Notes: generated by a model not told the origin, from the letters alone. 61,701 bases of DNA from Micromonospora parastrephiae (GCF_016802865.1 NZ_JAEVHM010000014.1:1-61701); one strand, 5' to 3'; numbered from the stretch's first letter, positions 46,001-55,217 are shown. Numbers and translations: made by a program.

Positions 46001-46313
46001 TGGGGTACGTCGCCGTGGGACTCGGTGCCGACCAGGATCCGTGGCAGGTGCGTGGTCGGCGTGGCCGCCGCCGCCGGCGACCGCCCCGCGGGACGCGGCC
46101 CGGTTGCTCGGCGCGGCAGCCGCGAGCCGGGAGGCGACGGGGCTCCCGCTGGCCCCGGCCGACCGACCCGACGTCGAACGGGCGACCGCTGTGGCCGTGG
46201 CGGGGTTGGGTGTCGAGGACTTCGCCGTGGCCTACGAGCAGGGACGGCGGCTGTCGCCCGAGGAGATCCGTCGCGTCGTTCGGCGTTCGGGCCTGGCGGT
46301 CCTGCCCCGCTAG
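43093..46313 (+). pseudogene. BTAD/AfsR-SARP family regulator with NB-ARC-like ATPase and TPRs, C-terminus frameshifted
   Basis: ATG 43093. The N-terminal OmpR-type DNA-binding domain (MRFGVLGPLTVWTTRG, SAKVSQLRRVLA) and BTAD (LFSAALALWRGPAFADFRDE, RAGRQSEALSSYDELRVRLR) fill about 1-250. An STAND/NB-ARC ATPase follows with P-loop GIGGVGKTRLA (about 312-322), DNCEHLVEPVAE and a helical C-terminal part with many TPRs to about 975. After LGELGYVAVGLG (about 46020) the frame is lost; GVAAAAGDRP and then RDAARLLGAAAASREATGLP appear in two other frames, ending at the TAG 46311-46313. One extra C in the CCCC at 46082-46085 explains the second break. It is a pathway-type activator; the targets are probably nearby. 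Confidence 0.82.
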
Positions 46314-46356
46314 CCAGGGCGAAGGCCACTCGGCGCAGCGGGCCTTGGTGCCTCCG

Positions 46357-46923
46357 TCAGGGACGCAACGCGTTGAGCACCAGGTCGGCGTACCGACGCC
46401 ACACCGCAGGGTCACGCTCGTCGAGCACGATGAGCTGCCGGACCGCCCCGCAGAGGAGCACCCGGATGTCCAGCTCCCCGGCGTCCGGGCGGATCTTGCC
46501 GGATGACCGGGCCGCCGCCACCAGCTGCCCGATCAGGCCCAGGATGCGCGCGGCGGGCACCAGCCTGCCCTCGAAGAACGCGTCGGCGAGAACCCGGTCG
46601 CGTGCGAGGCGTCCGAACAGGTCGGGCACGAAGGAACACCACTCCCGGTACGCGTCGGCGCCGTCGAGCGCCGCGCGGGTGCGCTGCTCCAGCTCCTGGA
46701 ACTGCTGCTGGACGACGGCGACGATCAGGTCCTCCTTGCTGGGGTAGCTGCGGTACACCGTCGCGCGACCCACCCCGGCCCGGTCCGCGACCTGCGGCAC
46801 CGTCACCTGGAGACCCTGCTCGGCGAAGAGCTCCCGGGCGGCCGCGATGACCCGCTCCTGGTTGCGACGGGCGTCGAGACGCCGATGAGGAGCATCCGGG
46901 TCGCTCGGGGTCGGCGGGGTCAT
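46357..46923 (-). CDS. TetR family regulator
   Basis: 188 aa, ATG 46923, 4 bases from the CMD stop. HTH: ERVIAAARELFAEQGLQVTV, PQVADRAGVGRATVYRSYPS, KEDLI. The C-terminal part is the ligand-binding dimer domain (LFGRLARDRVLADAFFEG, IRVLLCGAVRQLIVLDERDP). As the last gene of the SnoaL/CMD operon it most likely represses that operon and the divergent aldo-keto reductase via the sites at 47910-47956. Confidence 0.9.
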   Translation of the reverse strand: MTPPTPSDPDAPHRRLDARRNQERVIAAARELFAEQGLQVTVPQVADRAGVGRATVYRSYPSKEDLIVAVVQQQFQELEQRTRAALDGADAYREWCSFVPDLFGRLARDRVLADAFFEGRLVPAARILGLIGQLVAAARSSGKIRPDAGELDIRVLLCGAVRQLIVLDERDPAVWRRYADLVLNALRP

Positions 46924-46927
46924 GGTC

Positions 46928-47488
46928 TCAGTCTGCCCGCTCGGTATCGGCGGTCAGCAGCGGCTCGTCGCCGTACACGGTGGTGACGTCGACGTTGAGC
47001 ACCGTGGCCACCCGGCCGAACGACCAGTAGTAGCCGATCACCTGGAGCACCTCGACGATCTCGCGCTCGCTGAGGATCTGCCGCACCTGGCCGAAGAGAT
47101 CATCAGGAACGCGCGGTGACCGCACCACCTCGGCGGCGAACCGGATGAGCGTCCGGTCGTACGCGGAGAGGTCCGGGCTGTCGGTGTCCCGGCTGCTGAT
47201 GATCTCGCGGATGGCTCGGTCGACGCCGGCCGCCTCGGACATCGGACGGTGTTGGGCGGCCACGAACTCGCAGTCGGTGTACTCGGCCACGGTCAGGATG
47301 ACCAGTTCCCGCGAGCGGGCGGGCAGCTCCAGCGAGGCGAACTGTGCCCTCGCGAGCTGGATGAACAGTTGCACCGTGCCGATCGAGTGGGTCAGCATCT
47401 TGACCATCGGGTCGGGCGGCAGGGCGGACAGGACATCGCGGACGTCGTCCGGAATCGCGTTCGGGTCGGGGTCGGCAAGGCGGGGCAT
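46928..47488 (-). CDS. carboxymuconolactone decarboxylase (AhpD-like) family protein
   Basis: 186 aa, ATG 47488. Helical AhpD-like fold: LARAQFASLELPARSRELVI, then YTDCEFVAAQHRPMSEAAGV (Cys and His in the usual catalytic helix, although only one Cys) and YDRTLIRFAAEVVRSPRVPD, and a C-terminal VLQVIGYYWSFGRVATVLNV. It probably handles peroxide or small-molecule thiol chemistry, possibly detoxification. It is the middle gene of a TetR-controlled operon. Confidence 0.85.
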   Translation of the reverse strand: MPRLADPDPNAIPDDVRDVLSALPPDPMVKMLTHSIGTVQLFIQLARAQFASLELPARSRELVILTVAEYTDCEFVAAQHRPMSEAAGVDRAIREIISSRDTDSPDLSAYDRTLIRFAAEVVRSPRVPDDLFGQVRQILSEREIVEVLQVIGYYWSFGRVATVLNVDVTTVYGDEPLLTADTERAD

Positions 47489-47517
47489 GGCTCTCCTGTG
47501 CTGGTCGTCGAGATGGT

Positions 47518-47877
47518 TCAGGCGCTCAGGTCGAAACCCGTCTCGCTGAGGTGGCGGAAGCGGCCGTCCTCGGCGTACGACCCGAAGATCGCGATCTCCC
47601 GCCTGGCGGTCGACCCGTCGGCGAGGGTGATCTCGTAGATGTGTCGTTCGGCGTAGTGGCGACCGTCGCGCAGCTCGTCGAGGACGCGCACGGTGCCGCC
47701 GAGGATCTGACCGCGTACCCGGGTCACCATCTCGACGAATGCGGCCCGATCGAGGGTCTCGCCGTCGCTGCGGTGGGTGTAGTCGGGGGCGTAGAACTCG
47801 TCCAGCGCCTCGGCCAGGTCGCGGGTGGGCTCGAAGACCACCGCGCGCAGGGCGTCGCTGATCCGTACCGGAATCAT
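47518..47877 (-). CDS. SnoaL-like / NTF2-fold protein
   Basis: 119 aa, ATG 47877, first gene of the operon with CMD and TetR. It starts VRISDALRAVVFEPTRDLAE, has EFYAPDYTHRSDG, and ends IAIFGSYAEDGRFRHLSETG, which is the SnoaL-like arrangement with His and Asp in the pocket. The ligand is unknown, but the operon context suggests turnover of a toxic small molecule. Confidence 0.82.
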   Translation of the reverse strand: MIPVRISDALRAVVFEPTRDLAEALDEFYAPDYTHRSDGETLDRAAFVEMVTRVRGQILGGTVRVLDELRDGRHYAERHIYEITLADGSTARREIAIFGSYAEDGRFRHLSETGFDLSA

Positions 47878-47909
47878 GGGGCTCCTCGTGTCGCCGTCGC
47901 GGCATATCC

Positions 47910-47956
47910 GGACTCGGAGGTCCGCTTAGCCACCACCGTACCGGACTCCCGAGTCC
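47910..47956. promoter_or_regulatory. two TetR-type operator half-palindromes
   Basis: GGACTCGGAGGTCC (47910-47923) and GGACTCCCGAGTCC (47943-47956) are 33 bases apart, three helical turns, and both begin CCGGACTC. The second is a perfect palindrome. They lie 33 bases before the SnoaL start (minus) and 90 bases before the aldo-keto reductase start (plus). Confidence 0.7.
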
Positions 47957-48045
47957 ACTTCCGGTGAGAGTCGTCACCTACCGGCCAACGGCTGCGCCCG
48001 ACACGGCGGATGCGGGTCGACCGGTCCGGTCGTAGCGTGGGGCGC

Positions 48046-49023
48046 ATGCGAACCACCACGCTGGGCAGCGCAGGTCCCGAGATCGGCGTCATCGGCCTCG
48101 GATGCATGGGCATGACCCACGGATACGACATCAGCGGCCCCCGCGACGACGACACCTCCATCTCGGTCATCCACCAGGCCCTCGACCTGGGCGCCACCCT
48201 GATCGACACATCGGACGTGTACGGGCCGTACACCAACGAGGAACTGGTCGGGCGGGCGCTGGCCGGCGGCCACCGGGAGCGGGCCGTCCTGGCGACGAAG
48301 GCCGGCCTGGTGGTCACCGAGCACACCGGCGGCCCCGGCAACTCTCCGAAGATCGGCAACAACGGTCGCCCGGAGCACATCCGCGCCGCGATCGACGCCA
48401 GCCTGCGCCGACTCGGCACCGACCACGTCGACCTCTACCAGTTGCACCGGGTCGACCCGGACGTGCCCATTGAGGAGTCCTGGGGCGCGATGGCGGAGGT
48501 CGTAACGGCGGGCAAGGCGCGCCAGATCGGCCTGTCCGAGGTGAGCGTGGCCCAGATCGTGCGGGCCCAGGCGGTACACCCGGTGGCGTCGGTGCAGTCC
48601 GAGCTGTCGCTGTGGACCCGCGACCCGCTGACCGAGGTGCTGCCGTACTGCGCCGAGCAGGGCATCGCCTTCCTGCCGTTCTCGCCGCTGGGTCGGGGGT
48701 TCCTCGCCGGCCGGTTCACCTCGTTCGACGACCTGCCCGCCGACGACTTCCGCCGTGGCCTGCCGCGTTTCCAGCAGGACGCGTTGCGGGCCAACCTCGC
48801 GATCGTCGCCCGGGTCCGCGAGATCGCCGACCGGGTCGGGGTCAGCCCGGCGCAGGTCGCCCTCGCGTGGGTCGTCGCCCAGGGCCGTTACGTCATTCCG
48901 ATCCCCGGCACCAAAACCCCGAAGTACCTCGTGGACAACTGCGCGGCCGGCGACGTGCGGCTCAGCGCCGAGAACCTGGCCGAACTGGACGCGCTGCCCG
49001 CGCCCGAGGGCGCCCGCTACTGA
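48046..49023 (+). CDS. aldo/keto reductase
   Basis: 325 aa, ATG 48046 (weak ribosome site). Active-site tetrad visible: Asp and Tyr in LIDTSDVYGPYTNEELVGRA, Lys in LATKAGL, His in YQLHRVDP. NADPH-binding end: PIPGTKTPKYLVDN. It matches the AKR13/Tas-like group of aldo-keto reductases. It likely reduces an aldehyde or ketone. It is divergent from the TetR operon and shares its operator region. Confidence 0.9.
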   Translation: MRTTTLGSAGPEIGVIGLGCMGMTHGYDISGPRDDDTSISVIHQALDLGATLIDTSDVYGPYTNEELVGRALAGGHRERAVLATKAGLVVTEHTGGPGNSPKIGNNGRPEHIRAAIDASLRRLGTDHVDLYQLHRVDPDVPIEESWGAMAEVVTAGKARQIGLSEVSVAQIVRAQAVHPVASVQSELSLWTRDPLTEVLPYCAEQGIAFLPFSPLGRGFLAGRFTSFDDLPADDFRRGLPRFQQDALRANLAIVARVREIADRVGVSPAQVALAWVVAQGRYVIPIPGTKTPKYLVDNCAAGDVRLSAENLAELDALPAPEGARY

Positions 49024-49781
49024 GGCTCCGGCGGCCCGGCGCCGTTGCGCCGGGCCGCCACCGGCGCGCCGAACTTCACCCCGACCCCGGGCGAGTACAG
49101 CACGCTGACCGGTGGCCCGGCCGGTGTCGGCAGCCCGGCGGCGGCGACCAACTCGTCGTCCAGGTGCAGCAACTCGGCCCGGTGCAGCGGCCAACGCGGA
49201 TGCCAGTTCGGCAGGTGCAGCGTGCGCCCGTACGCCCGGGTGTGCAGCCCCCAACGGGCGGTGACGAAGTGCTCGAGGGGCGTCGGTTCGTCGATCCGCT
49301 CCCTCACCCGCACCGCCATCCGGCTCGTCGTACCCGCCGGGCCGGGCCAGCGCCGCCGGCACCGGTAGGTGCGGAGGTCACCGTCGCGGTCCAACCGCAT
49401 CGCCGACCAGAGGTACGGCAGACGCAGCGTCGCCCGTGCCACCAGCACCGGCACCAGGCGGGACGCGTCGAGTGAGCGGAACACGACCGCCCGCCGGCCG
49501 GTCTCGTCGACCGAGTAGAGCCGGACGTTGGTCTCCCAGAAGGTGCCGAAGTACGGGACCCCCGGGCCGCGACCGAAGCCCAACCCGACCATCCGGAAGC
49601 CGATCAGCCCTACGTAACTGACACCGTTCAGGGTGTCCGGACGGGTGCCGGTGGGCAGCAGCGGCGCGACGTGTCGCGGATCGACGGCCCAGTGCAGGAA
49701 GGTGAGGTCCTCCCAGCGCTGGCGTAGGACCGCCCAGGGGAACGCCTGTCGGGGCGCGTGGTCGACCGGTTCGGGGTGCAC
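49017..49781 (-). CDS. DUF2071 (YqjF-like) protein
   Basis: 254 aa from GTG 49781; the start is uncertain because the GGGAG site lies too close to it. Conserved blocks: QRWEDLTFLHWAVDPRHVAP, YVGLIGFRMVGLGFGRGPGV, FGTFWETNVRLYSVDETGRR, GVVFRSLDASRLVPVLVARA-like segment, and RWGLHTRAYGRTLHLPNWHP. DUF2071 proteins have an acetoacetate-decarboxylase-like fold; function unknown. Its 3' end overlaps the convergent aldo-keto reductase by 7 bases. Confidence 0.84.
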   Translation of the reverse strand: MHPEPVDHAPRQAFPWAVLRQRWEDLTFLHWAVDPRHVAPLLPTGTRPDTLNGVSYVGLIGFRMVGLGFGRGPGVPYFGTFWETNVRLYSVDETGRRAVVFRSLDASRLVPVLVARATLRLPYLWSAMRLDRDGDLRTYRCRRRWPGPAGTTSRMAVRVRERIDEPTPLEHFVTARWGLHTRAYGRTLHLPNWHPRWPLHRAELLHLDDELVAAAGLPTPAGPPVSVLYSPGVGVKFGAPVAARRNGAGPPEPQ

Positions 49782-49983
49782 GCTCCCATCCTGGCCCAGG
49801 CGGTCGCCCGGTGTGGTCTCAGGCGTACGGGCCGACCCTTGACGGTGCCGATGGTCAGCGCGCTGCCGGGCAGCACCAGGCGTCGGTAGCGGCTCTACGG
49901 TGACGTGGATCGCGCGACCGGAGCGGCGTTGATGCCCCGTACGCTTGATGGAGCTGAAGCAGTGAAAACGGGAGGATCGGGGC

Positions 49984-51018
49984 GTGACGCGGGGTGACGT
50001 GGAGCTGGTCGCGCTCGCGCGGGCGGGAGACGTCGCGGCGCTCGGGGTGCTGCTGGCCCGGCACGAGGCCGGGATGCGGGCCGTCGCGCTGAGCATCCTC
50101 GGTTACGGGCCGGACGCCGAGGACGCGGTGCAGGACGCGATGGTCGTCGCCCTGCGTCGCATCGGCGAGGTCCGCGACCCGGCCGCCGTCGGACCCTGGC
50201 TGCGGGCGATCGTCCGCAACAACAGCCGGATGGCGTTGCGCGGCCCGAGGGCCGTCCCGGTCGCCGAGCCCGAGTGGTTCGCCCAGCCCGCCGGCACACC
50301 CACACCGGAGGAGGCACTGGACCGGACTGCGACGCGCGACTGGGTGTGGCACTCCATCGGGCAGCTGTCCGAGCCGGACCGGCTCGTCACCCTGCTGCGG
50401 TACTTCAGCGACGCGTCCTCGTACGAGCAGATCGCGACCGTGTGTGGCCTGCCGGTCGGCACCGTCCGCAGCCGCCTCAGCCACGCCCGTCGCGCGCTCG
50501 CCAACGGCCTTCGCACGGCGGCGACCGCGGCGCACGCGGACGTCACCGCCTCGAACGACTCGCGGTGGCGTGCGGGCCGCGACATGATCGCCACGGCGAT
50601 GAGCGGCGACTTCGAGCGGGTGGTGCGCGAGAGCTGGTGGCCGGACGCCGAGATGATCGTGCCAGGTGGTCCGCGCGGTGGTCTGGACCTCGCGATCAAC
50701 GGCATGAACAGCGATCTGACCGCAGGGGTACGCCAGCGGCTGCGCAACGTGGTGGCCAGCGGCGACGTGCTGATCTGGGAGACCGACCTGATCAGTCCGC
50801 CCGACGACCCGGAGCACTGCCCCGCCCGCAGCGCTGTGGTTGCAGCAGCTGCACGAGGGCCGGGTGCGCCAACTCACCCTCTTCCACCCCGTCCGGGCAC
50901 TGGTCTGAGAAAACGTCCCCGACCGAGCGAACTTTTCCGTCGACCCACGCATCTGGTCTCCGTCATGCACCAGTTGCCGTGTCGGCGGACGCCGCACGGG
51001 TCTCGGATCGGGAGATAG
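49984..51018 (+). CDS. ECF sigma factor with C-terminal SnoaL-like domain, frameshifted at the end
   Basis: GTG start with GGGAGG. Sigma-70 region 2 (VALARAGDVAALGVLLARHE, GYGPDAEDAVQDAMVVALRR, LRAIVRNNSRMALRG) and region 4 (LVTLLRYFSDASSYEQIATV, CGLPVGTVRSRLSHARRALA) are intact. An NTF2-like domain follows (VVRESWWPDAEMIVPGGPRG). As sequenced, the frame loses its homology at CPARSAVV and ends at 51018. One C too many in the CCCC at 50820-50823 would restore ALWLQQLHEGRVRQLTLFHP and a TGA at 50906-50908. Corrected length is about 307 aa. ECF factors with such a tail are self-regulated by it. Confidence 0.85.
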   Translation: MTRGDVELVALARAGDVAALGVLLARHEAGMRAVALSILGYGPDAEDAVQDAMVVALRRIGEVRDPAAVGPWLRAIVRNNSRMALRGPRAVPVAEPEWFAQPAGTPTPEEALDRTATRDWVWHSIGQLSEPDRLVTLLRYFSDASSYEQIATVCGLPVGTVRSRLSHARRALANGLRTAATAAHADVTASNDSRWRAGRDMIATAMSGDFERVVRESWWPDAEMIVPGGPRGGLDLAINGMNSDLTAGVRQRLRNVVASGDVLIWETDLISPPDDPEHCPARSAVVAAAARGPGAPTHPLPPRPGTGLRKRPRPSELFRRPTHLVSVMHQLPCRRTPHGSRIGR

Positions 51019-51021
51019 TTC

Positions 51022-51906
51022 ATGGGTTCCACCAGCCACGACGCCAGCGCCCTCGCACCCGGTGCCCACACGTTCACCGTCGACGGCGTTCGGCAGGTCT
51101 ACCACGTCGCCGGCACCGGCCCGGTCTGCGTGGCGCACTCCGGCGGCCCGGGCATCGAGTGGGCCTACCTGCGGACGCCCAGCCTCGAGGCGCACTTCAC
51201 CATGGCCTACGTCGAGCCGGTGGGCACGGGCGCGTCGGGGCAGCTCGACAGTCCCGACGACTACCGTCTCGACACGTATGTCCGATTCCTGCACGCCGTC
51301 GTCGCGCACCTCGGCGAACCCCGGGTGTACCTGCTCGGGCACTCGCACGGCGGTTTCGTCGTCCAGCGGTACGCCCTCGACCACGCGGACCGGGTCGCCG
51401 GCCTCGCCCTGTACGACACCTCACCCGTCACCGGCGCCGAGTTCTGGGCCGCGGCGATGGCCGGTCTCGCCGCGTACCCTCAGCGGCACCCGGACCGGCC
51501 GGAGGCGGCGGCGGTCCCGGCCGCGTTCGCACAGATCGGCGGCGCGACGGACGACGAGTCACTGGGGTCGGCTCTGCGCGCCGCCCTTCCGGTGTACTTC
51601 GCGGACTTCTGGGGTCGACAGGACGAGTTCGCCCCGTTTCAGGCGGCCGTCCGGATCTGGTCGACGCCGGCCGGCGCGCAGGACCCCACGCCCTTCGACG
51701 TGCGGGAGAACCTCGCCGAGATCACCGTGCCCGTCGTGGTGATCGTCGGGGCGTACGACTTCATCTGCGGCCCCCGCTACGCCGAGGAGCTGCACGCGGG
51801 CCTCAAGGACTCGCGCCTGGTGGTACTCGAGCACAGCGGGCACTTCGCGCACGTCGAGCAGCCGGCGGAGTTCACCGAGGCCGTGGTGGAGTTGCTGAAG
51901 CGCTGA
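51022..51906 (+). CDS. alpha/beta hydrolase (proline iminopeptidase-like)
   Basis: 294 aa, ATG after GGGAGA. HSGGPGIEWAYLRTPSLEAH (oxyanion GGPG), PVGTGASGQL, nucleophile GHSHGGFVVQ, acid in VGAYDFICGP and His in HSGHFAHVEQPAEF. The S33-type GGPG motif and size fit peptidases of the proline iminopeptidase group or esterases. It lies 114 bases after the corrected stop of the ECF sigma gene and could be in its regulon. Confidence 0.85.
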   Translation: MGSTSHDASALAPGAHTFTVDGVRQVYHVAGTGPVCVAHSGGPGIEWAYLRTPSLEAHFTMAYVEPVGTGASGQLDSPDDYRLDTYVRFLHAVVAHLGEPRVYLLGHSHGGFVVQRYALDHADRVAGLALYDTSPVTGAEFWAAAMAGLAAYPQRHPDRPEAAAVPAAFAQIGGATDDESLGSALRAALPVYFADFWGRQDEFAPFQAAVRIWSTPAGAQDPTPFDVRENLAEITVPVVVIVGAYDFICGPRYAEELHAGLKDSRLVVLEHSGHFAHVEQPAEFTEAVVELLKR

Positions 51907-52022
51907 CCTCGCGCCGCGCCGCGAGGGTCCGGCTCGTCACAGCGGGCAGGCCGCGGGGTGCGGCGACGTTGCACGGTCATAGGCTTGGCACTTCGCTGCG
52001 CCGTGACGAAGGAGAGACCGCC

Positions 52023-52484
52023 GTGAGCCAGACCGAGCGGATGGATTCCGTCGACGAGTGGAACGTGGCCGAGGACGACGGGGTCCTGGACGCCTCCGAC
52101 ACCCTGGACGACGACCGGGTCGGCGACCCGCTCGACACCGGCATCGTCGCCGAGGACCACTGGACGGCGGCGAACCGGTTCGGCACCACGCCCGCCGAGG
52201 AGCGGGCCGGGGAGTCCCTGGACCAGTACCTCGCCCAGGAGGAGCCGGACATCGACCCGTACGCCGAGGGCGGCGAGGACGAGGACGAGCTGACCCGCCG
52301 GGGCTACGAGACCGAGGGGCGCGCCGGCCGTCTCGTCGCCTACGACGAGGGCGTCCGCGAGGACGACGAGGCCGAGTCGGTGGCCTGGGACGCCGGGATC
52401 GACGCGGGCGCCGCCAGCGCCGAGGAAGCCGCGATCCACCTGGTGGACGACCCGAACGGGCCCGGCGACGGTCCCTTGCGCTGA
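52023..52484 (+). CDS. DUF5709 acidic protein
   Basis: 153 aa, GTG with AAGGAGA. Extremely acidic (AEDDGVLDASDTLDDDRVGD, GEDEDELTRRGYETEGRAGR), no membrane segment or signal. These proteins are widespread in actinomycetes and have no assigned function; the low complexity suggests disorder. A terminator follows. Confidence 0.8.
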   Translation: MSQTERMDSVDEWNVAEDDGVLDASDTLDDDRVGDPLDTGIVAEDHWTAANRFGTTPAEERAGESLDQYLAQEEPDIDPYAEGGEDEDELTRRGYETEGRAGRLVAYDEGVREDDEAESVAWDAGIDAGAASAEEAAIHLVDDPNGPGDGPLR

Positions 52485-52491
52485 CGCCACG

Positions 52492-52533
52492 CCCGCCGCG
52501 CTCAGCACCTCACGGGGTGCCGAGCGCGGCGGG
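52492..52533. terminator. bidirectional stem-loop terminator
   Basis: CCCGCCGCGCTC (52492-52503) pairs with 52522-52533, extended inside by GCACC (52505-52509) with GGTGC (52516-52520). It is between the DUF5709 stop and the convergent MFS stop. Confidence 0.78.
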
Positions 52534-52537
52534 ACGC

Positions 52538-54118
52538 TCAGTGGATGACGACGGGCGTCTTGAGCTGCTCGGCCTGCTGGTCGTCGAGCTGCGCCGGCGC
52601 ACGCCGACGCGACAGCAGGGCGGCCGGGATGAACGTGAGCACGACCAGCGCGAACGCCACCCAGAACGTGTGGGCGAACGCCTTGGCGGCGAAGTCGAGC
52701 CCGCGCTCGATGAGCGACGGGTCGACCGGCGTCTGCTGGAGCAGCTCCGGTCGCTGCCGGGAGGCGATGGCCAGCCCGGCCTCGGTGACCGGCTTGCCGC
52801 TCGGGTCCACCGCACCGGGGATCAGCCGGGAGCCGTTCAGCTCGTTGGTGAGGATCACCGACATCACGGCGGCACCGACCGACCCGCCGATCTGCTGGAG
52901 GATGTTGACCAGCGTCGAGCCGCGGGCCACCTCCTGGGCCTGCAACGTCCGCAGCGCCGAGGTCATGATCGGCATCATCGTGCCGCCCATGCCCAGGCCC
53001 ATCACGAACAGCGACCCACCGAGCAGCCAGTACGAGGTCTGGGGGTCGACCTGCGTGAAGCTGAAGAACCCGGCCACGATGAGCGCCAACGCGAACGGCA
53101 CGGTGCGCCCGATCGGCACCCGGTCGGCCAACGTGCCGGCGATCGGCATGGTGATCATCGCGCCGAGGCCCTGCGGGGCCATCAGCAGACCGGCGGTCAA
53201 CGTCGACTCACCGCGCACCTGCAGGAAGTAGCTCGGGAACAGCAGGCCGGCGCCCATGAACGCGATGATGAACACGAACAGCGTCACCGAGGCGATGGTG
53301 AGGTCGCGGTTGCTGAACAGCCGCAGATCCAGCAGCGGGTGCCGGGGCTTGAACGAGTAGAGCACGAACGCCACCACCAGCGCGCCGCCCACCAGCATCG
53401 GGGCCCACACCTTGGCCTCGGCGAAGGTGCCCGCCTCCGGCAGTGACGAGACGCCGTACAGGAACAGGGCGAGACCCGGCGACAGCATGAGCATGCCGAC
53501 GAAGTCGAACGACTCGGACGGCTCGGGAGCGTCCTTCGGCAACGCGACCTGCGCGTAGATCAGCGCGACGACACCGATCGGCAGGTTGATCAGGAAAATC
53601 CAGTGCCAGCTCGCGGTGTCGATCAGCCAGCCGCCGAGGATCGGGCCACCGATCGGCCCGAGCAGCATCGGGATACCGAGGACGGCCATCAGGCGACCGA
53701 TCCGGTGCGGCCCGGCCGCGCGGGTCATGATGGTCATGCCCAGGGGCATGAGCATGCCGCCGCCGAGGCCCTGCAGAACGCGGTAGCCGATCAGCTCACC
53801 GATGGTGTCGGCGGTGGCGCAGAGACCAGACCCGATCGTGAACAGCGCCAACGCCACCATGTAGAGGCGTTTCGTGCCGAACCGGTCGGCCGCCCACCCG
53901 CTGAGCGGGATCACGGTGGCCAGGGCGAGGGTGTAGCCGGTCATCGTCCACGCGACGCGGGCGTAGGACGCGTCGAACTCGTTCTGGAATGTGGGCAGCG
54001 CCACGCTGACCACTGTCACGTCGAGGATCGACATGATCGCGCCAAGGACGACGACGCCGGCCACCTTGAGCACCGCGGCGTCGAGTTTGTCCGATGTCGC
54101 GACGGATTGCTGTGTCAC
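52538..54118 (-). CDS. DHA2 family MFS drug exporter (EmrB/QacA-like)
   Basis: 526 aa, GTG with AGGAG upstream. Fourteen hydrophobic segments fit DHA2. Motif D1 is LDVTVVSVALPTFQNEF, motif A is WAADRFGTKRLYM, and motif C is LGPIGGPILGGWLID. It likely exports hydrophobic antibiotics, dyes or antiseptics using proton motive force. Its regulator may be the broken XRE gene next to it or the AraC gene further on. Confidence 0.92.
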   Translation of the reverse strand: MTQQSVATSDKLDAAVLKVAGVVVLGAIMSILDVTVVSVALPTFQNEFDASYARVAWTMTGYTLALATVIPLSGWAADRFGTKRLYMVALALFTIGSGLCATADTIGELIGYRVLQGLGGGMLMPLGMTIMTRAAGPHRIGRLMAVLGIPMLLGPIGGPILGGWLIDTASWHWIFLINLPIGVVALIYAQVALPKDAPEPSESFDFVGMLMLSPGLALFLYGVSSLPEAGTFAEAKVWAPMLVGGALVVAFVLYSFKPRHPLLDLRLFSNRDLTIASVTLFVFIIAFMGAGLLFPSYFLQVRGESTLTAGLLMAPQGLGAMITMPIAGTLADRVPIGRTVPFALALIVAGFFSFTQVDPQTSYWLLGGSLFVMGLGMGGTMMPIMTSALRTLQAQEVARGSTLVNILQQIGGSVGAAVMSVILTNELNGSRLIPGAVDPSGKPVTEAGLAIASRQRPELLQQTPVDPSLIERGLDFAAKAFAHTFWVAFALVVLTFIPAALLSRRRAPAQLDDQQAEQLKTPVVIH

Positions 54119-54432
54119 AAACTCTCCTGAAGTCGAATGAGCCGGCCAATGGTGGGCGGTGGCGGCGATGCCGCGCCGACCAGGCGCGGGGCGCGGCGTA
54201 CCAGGACGACGACGCGGCGCAGGAAGAGTAGCCGGAGGATGTGACGGTCCGCCGCCGCATCAGCGGTCGCCGGCACGCCGCACCCGATCGGCCCTGCGAT
54301 TGGAGCCGGACGTCGGCCTGTCGATGGCCGCCAGGGGCATGTGCTCCATCGGACCGGACCCCAGCCAGGGATCGCGAGACCCTGGATGAACCGCACCTGG
54401 TTGGGGTTCCGCACCGGTGCGACGGTCGGTCC
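54119..54432. other. gap upstream of the exporter, nothing recognised
   Basis: 314 bases between the exporter start and the XRE remnant. Open frames are present on both strands but have Arg/Pro-rich shadow composition and no ribosome sites. The region may hold the exporter's promoter and whatever was left of the regulator's N-terminal half. Confidence 0.45.
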
Positions 54433-54721
54433 ATGACACCTTCCACCTACACCGTGAGCGGCCACTGGATCGGTGGCGCGACCGTCGCCGCCTCCGCCGG
54501 CACCCTTCCCGCCCAGCTGTGGCGGGAGCACCCGGTGCCGGCCGGGTACTGCCCCGCGAAGCGCTTCGTCCACCCGGAGGTGGGGCCGCTGGAGCTGCAC
54601 TGTCAGACCCTGGTGGATCCCGACCAGTCCCAGACGCTGCTGGTCTTCACCGCCGTGCCCGGGGTCGGAGAGCGACGAGAAGCTGCGCCTGCTCACCGTC
54701 ATCGGCGCTCAGCTCGTCTGA
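54433..54721 (+). pseudogene. C-terminal remnant of XRE/MmyB-type regulator
   Basis: About 95 residues match the ligand-binding end of actinobacterial XRE regulators of the MmyB type: LWREHPVPAGYCPAKRFVHP, EVGPLELHCQTLVDPDQSQT, LLVFTAVPG and then, in another frame, [18 protein letters not shown]. An extra G in the GGGG at 54661-54664 causes the shift. The HTH-bearing N-terminal two thirds are absent. Probably the former repressor of the divergent exporter. Confidence 0.72.
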
Positions 54722-54727
54722 CCCCGG

Positions 54728-55217
54728 TCAGCTCCGCAGGAACGCCAGCAGGTCCTTGTTGACCTGGTCCTGCATCGTCGCCGTGATGCCGTGCGGGGCG
54801 CCCGGGTAGTAGATCTCCCTGGTTGTCCGCGCTCTGCACCATGATCGGCGGTACGGCGGACATGAGCACGGCCTTGGCGACCCGCCCCGTGCCGTGCCGG
54901 CCGATGTAGCGGGCCACCTCTCCCCCGCCGGTGGAATGTCCGACCAGGGTGACGTCCCGCAGGTCCGGTGCCTCGATGACCGCGGCCAGGTCGTCGGCGT
55001 ACCCGTTCATGTCGTTGCCGCCCCTGGCCTGGCTCGACCGGCCGTGCCCGCGGCGGTCGTGCGCGACCACCCGGAACCCGTTCTGGACGAGGAAGAGCAT
55101 CTGCCCGTCCCACGCGTCGGCGCTCAGGGGCCAGCCGTGGGAGAAGGTGACGACCGGCCCCTCGCCCCAGTCCTTGTAGTAGATGTCGGTGCCGTCGGGC
55201 GTGGTGATGTAGCTCAT
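54728..55217 (-). pseudogene. chloroperoxidase-type alpha/beta hydrolase, middle deleted
   Basis: ATG 55217 (GAAGG upstream) gives [48 protein letters not shown], and the nucleophile GHSTGGGE, up to [12 protein letters not shown]. At about 54822-54826 it jumps to [20 protein letters not shown] (catalytic His) in another frame and stops at 54728. Compared with the full enzyme at 22542-23393, about 115 residues with the cap and the acid Asp are missing. The gene ends are intact. Confidence 0.8.
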
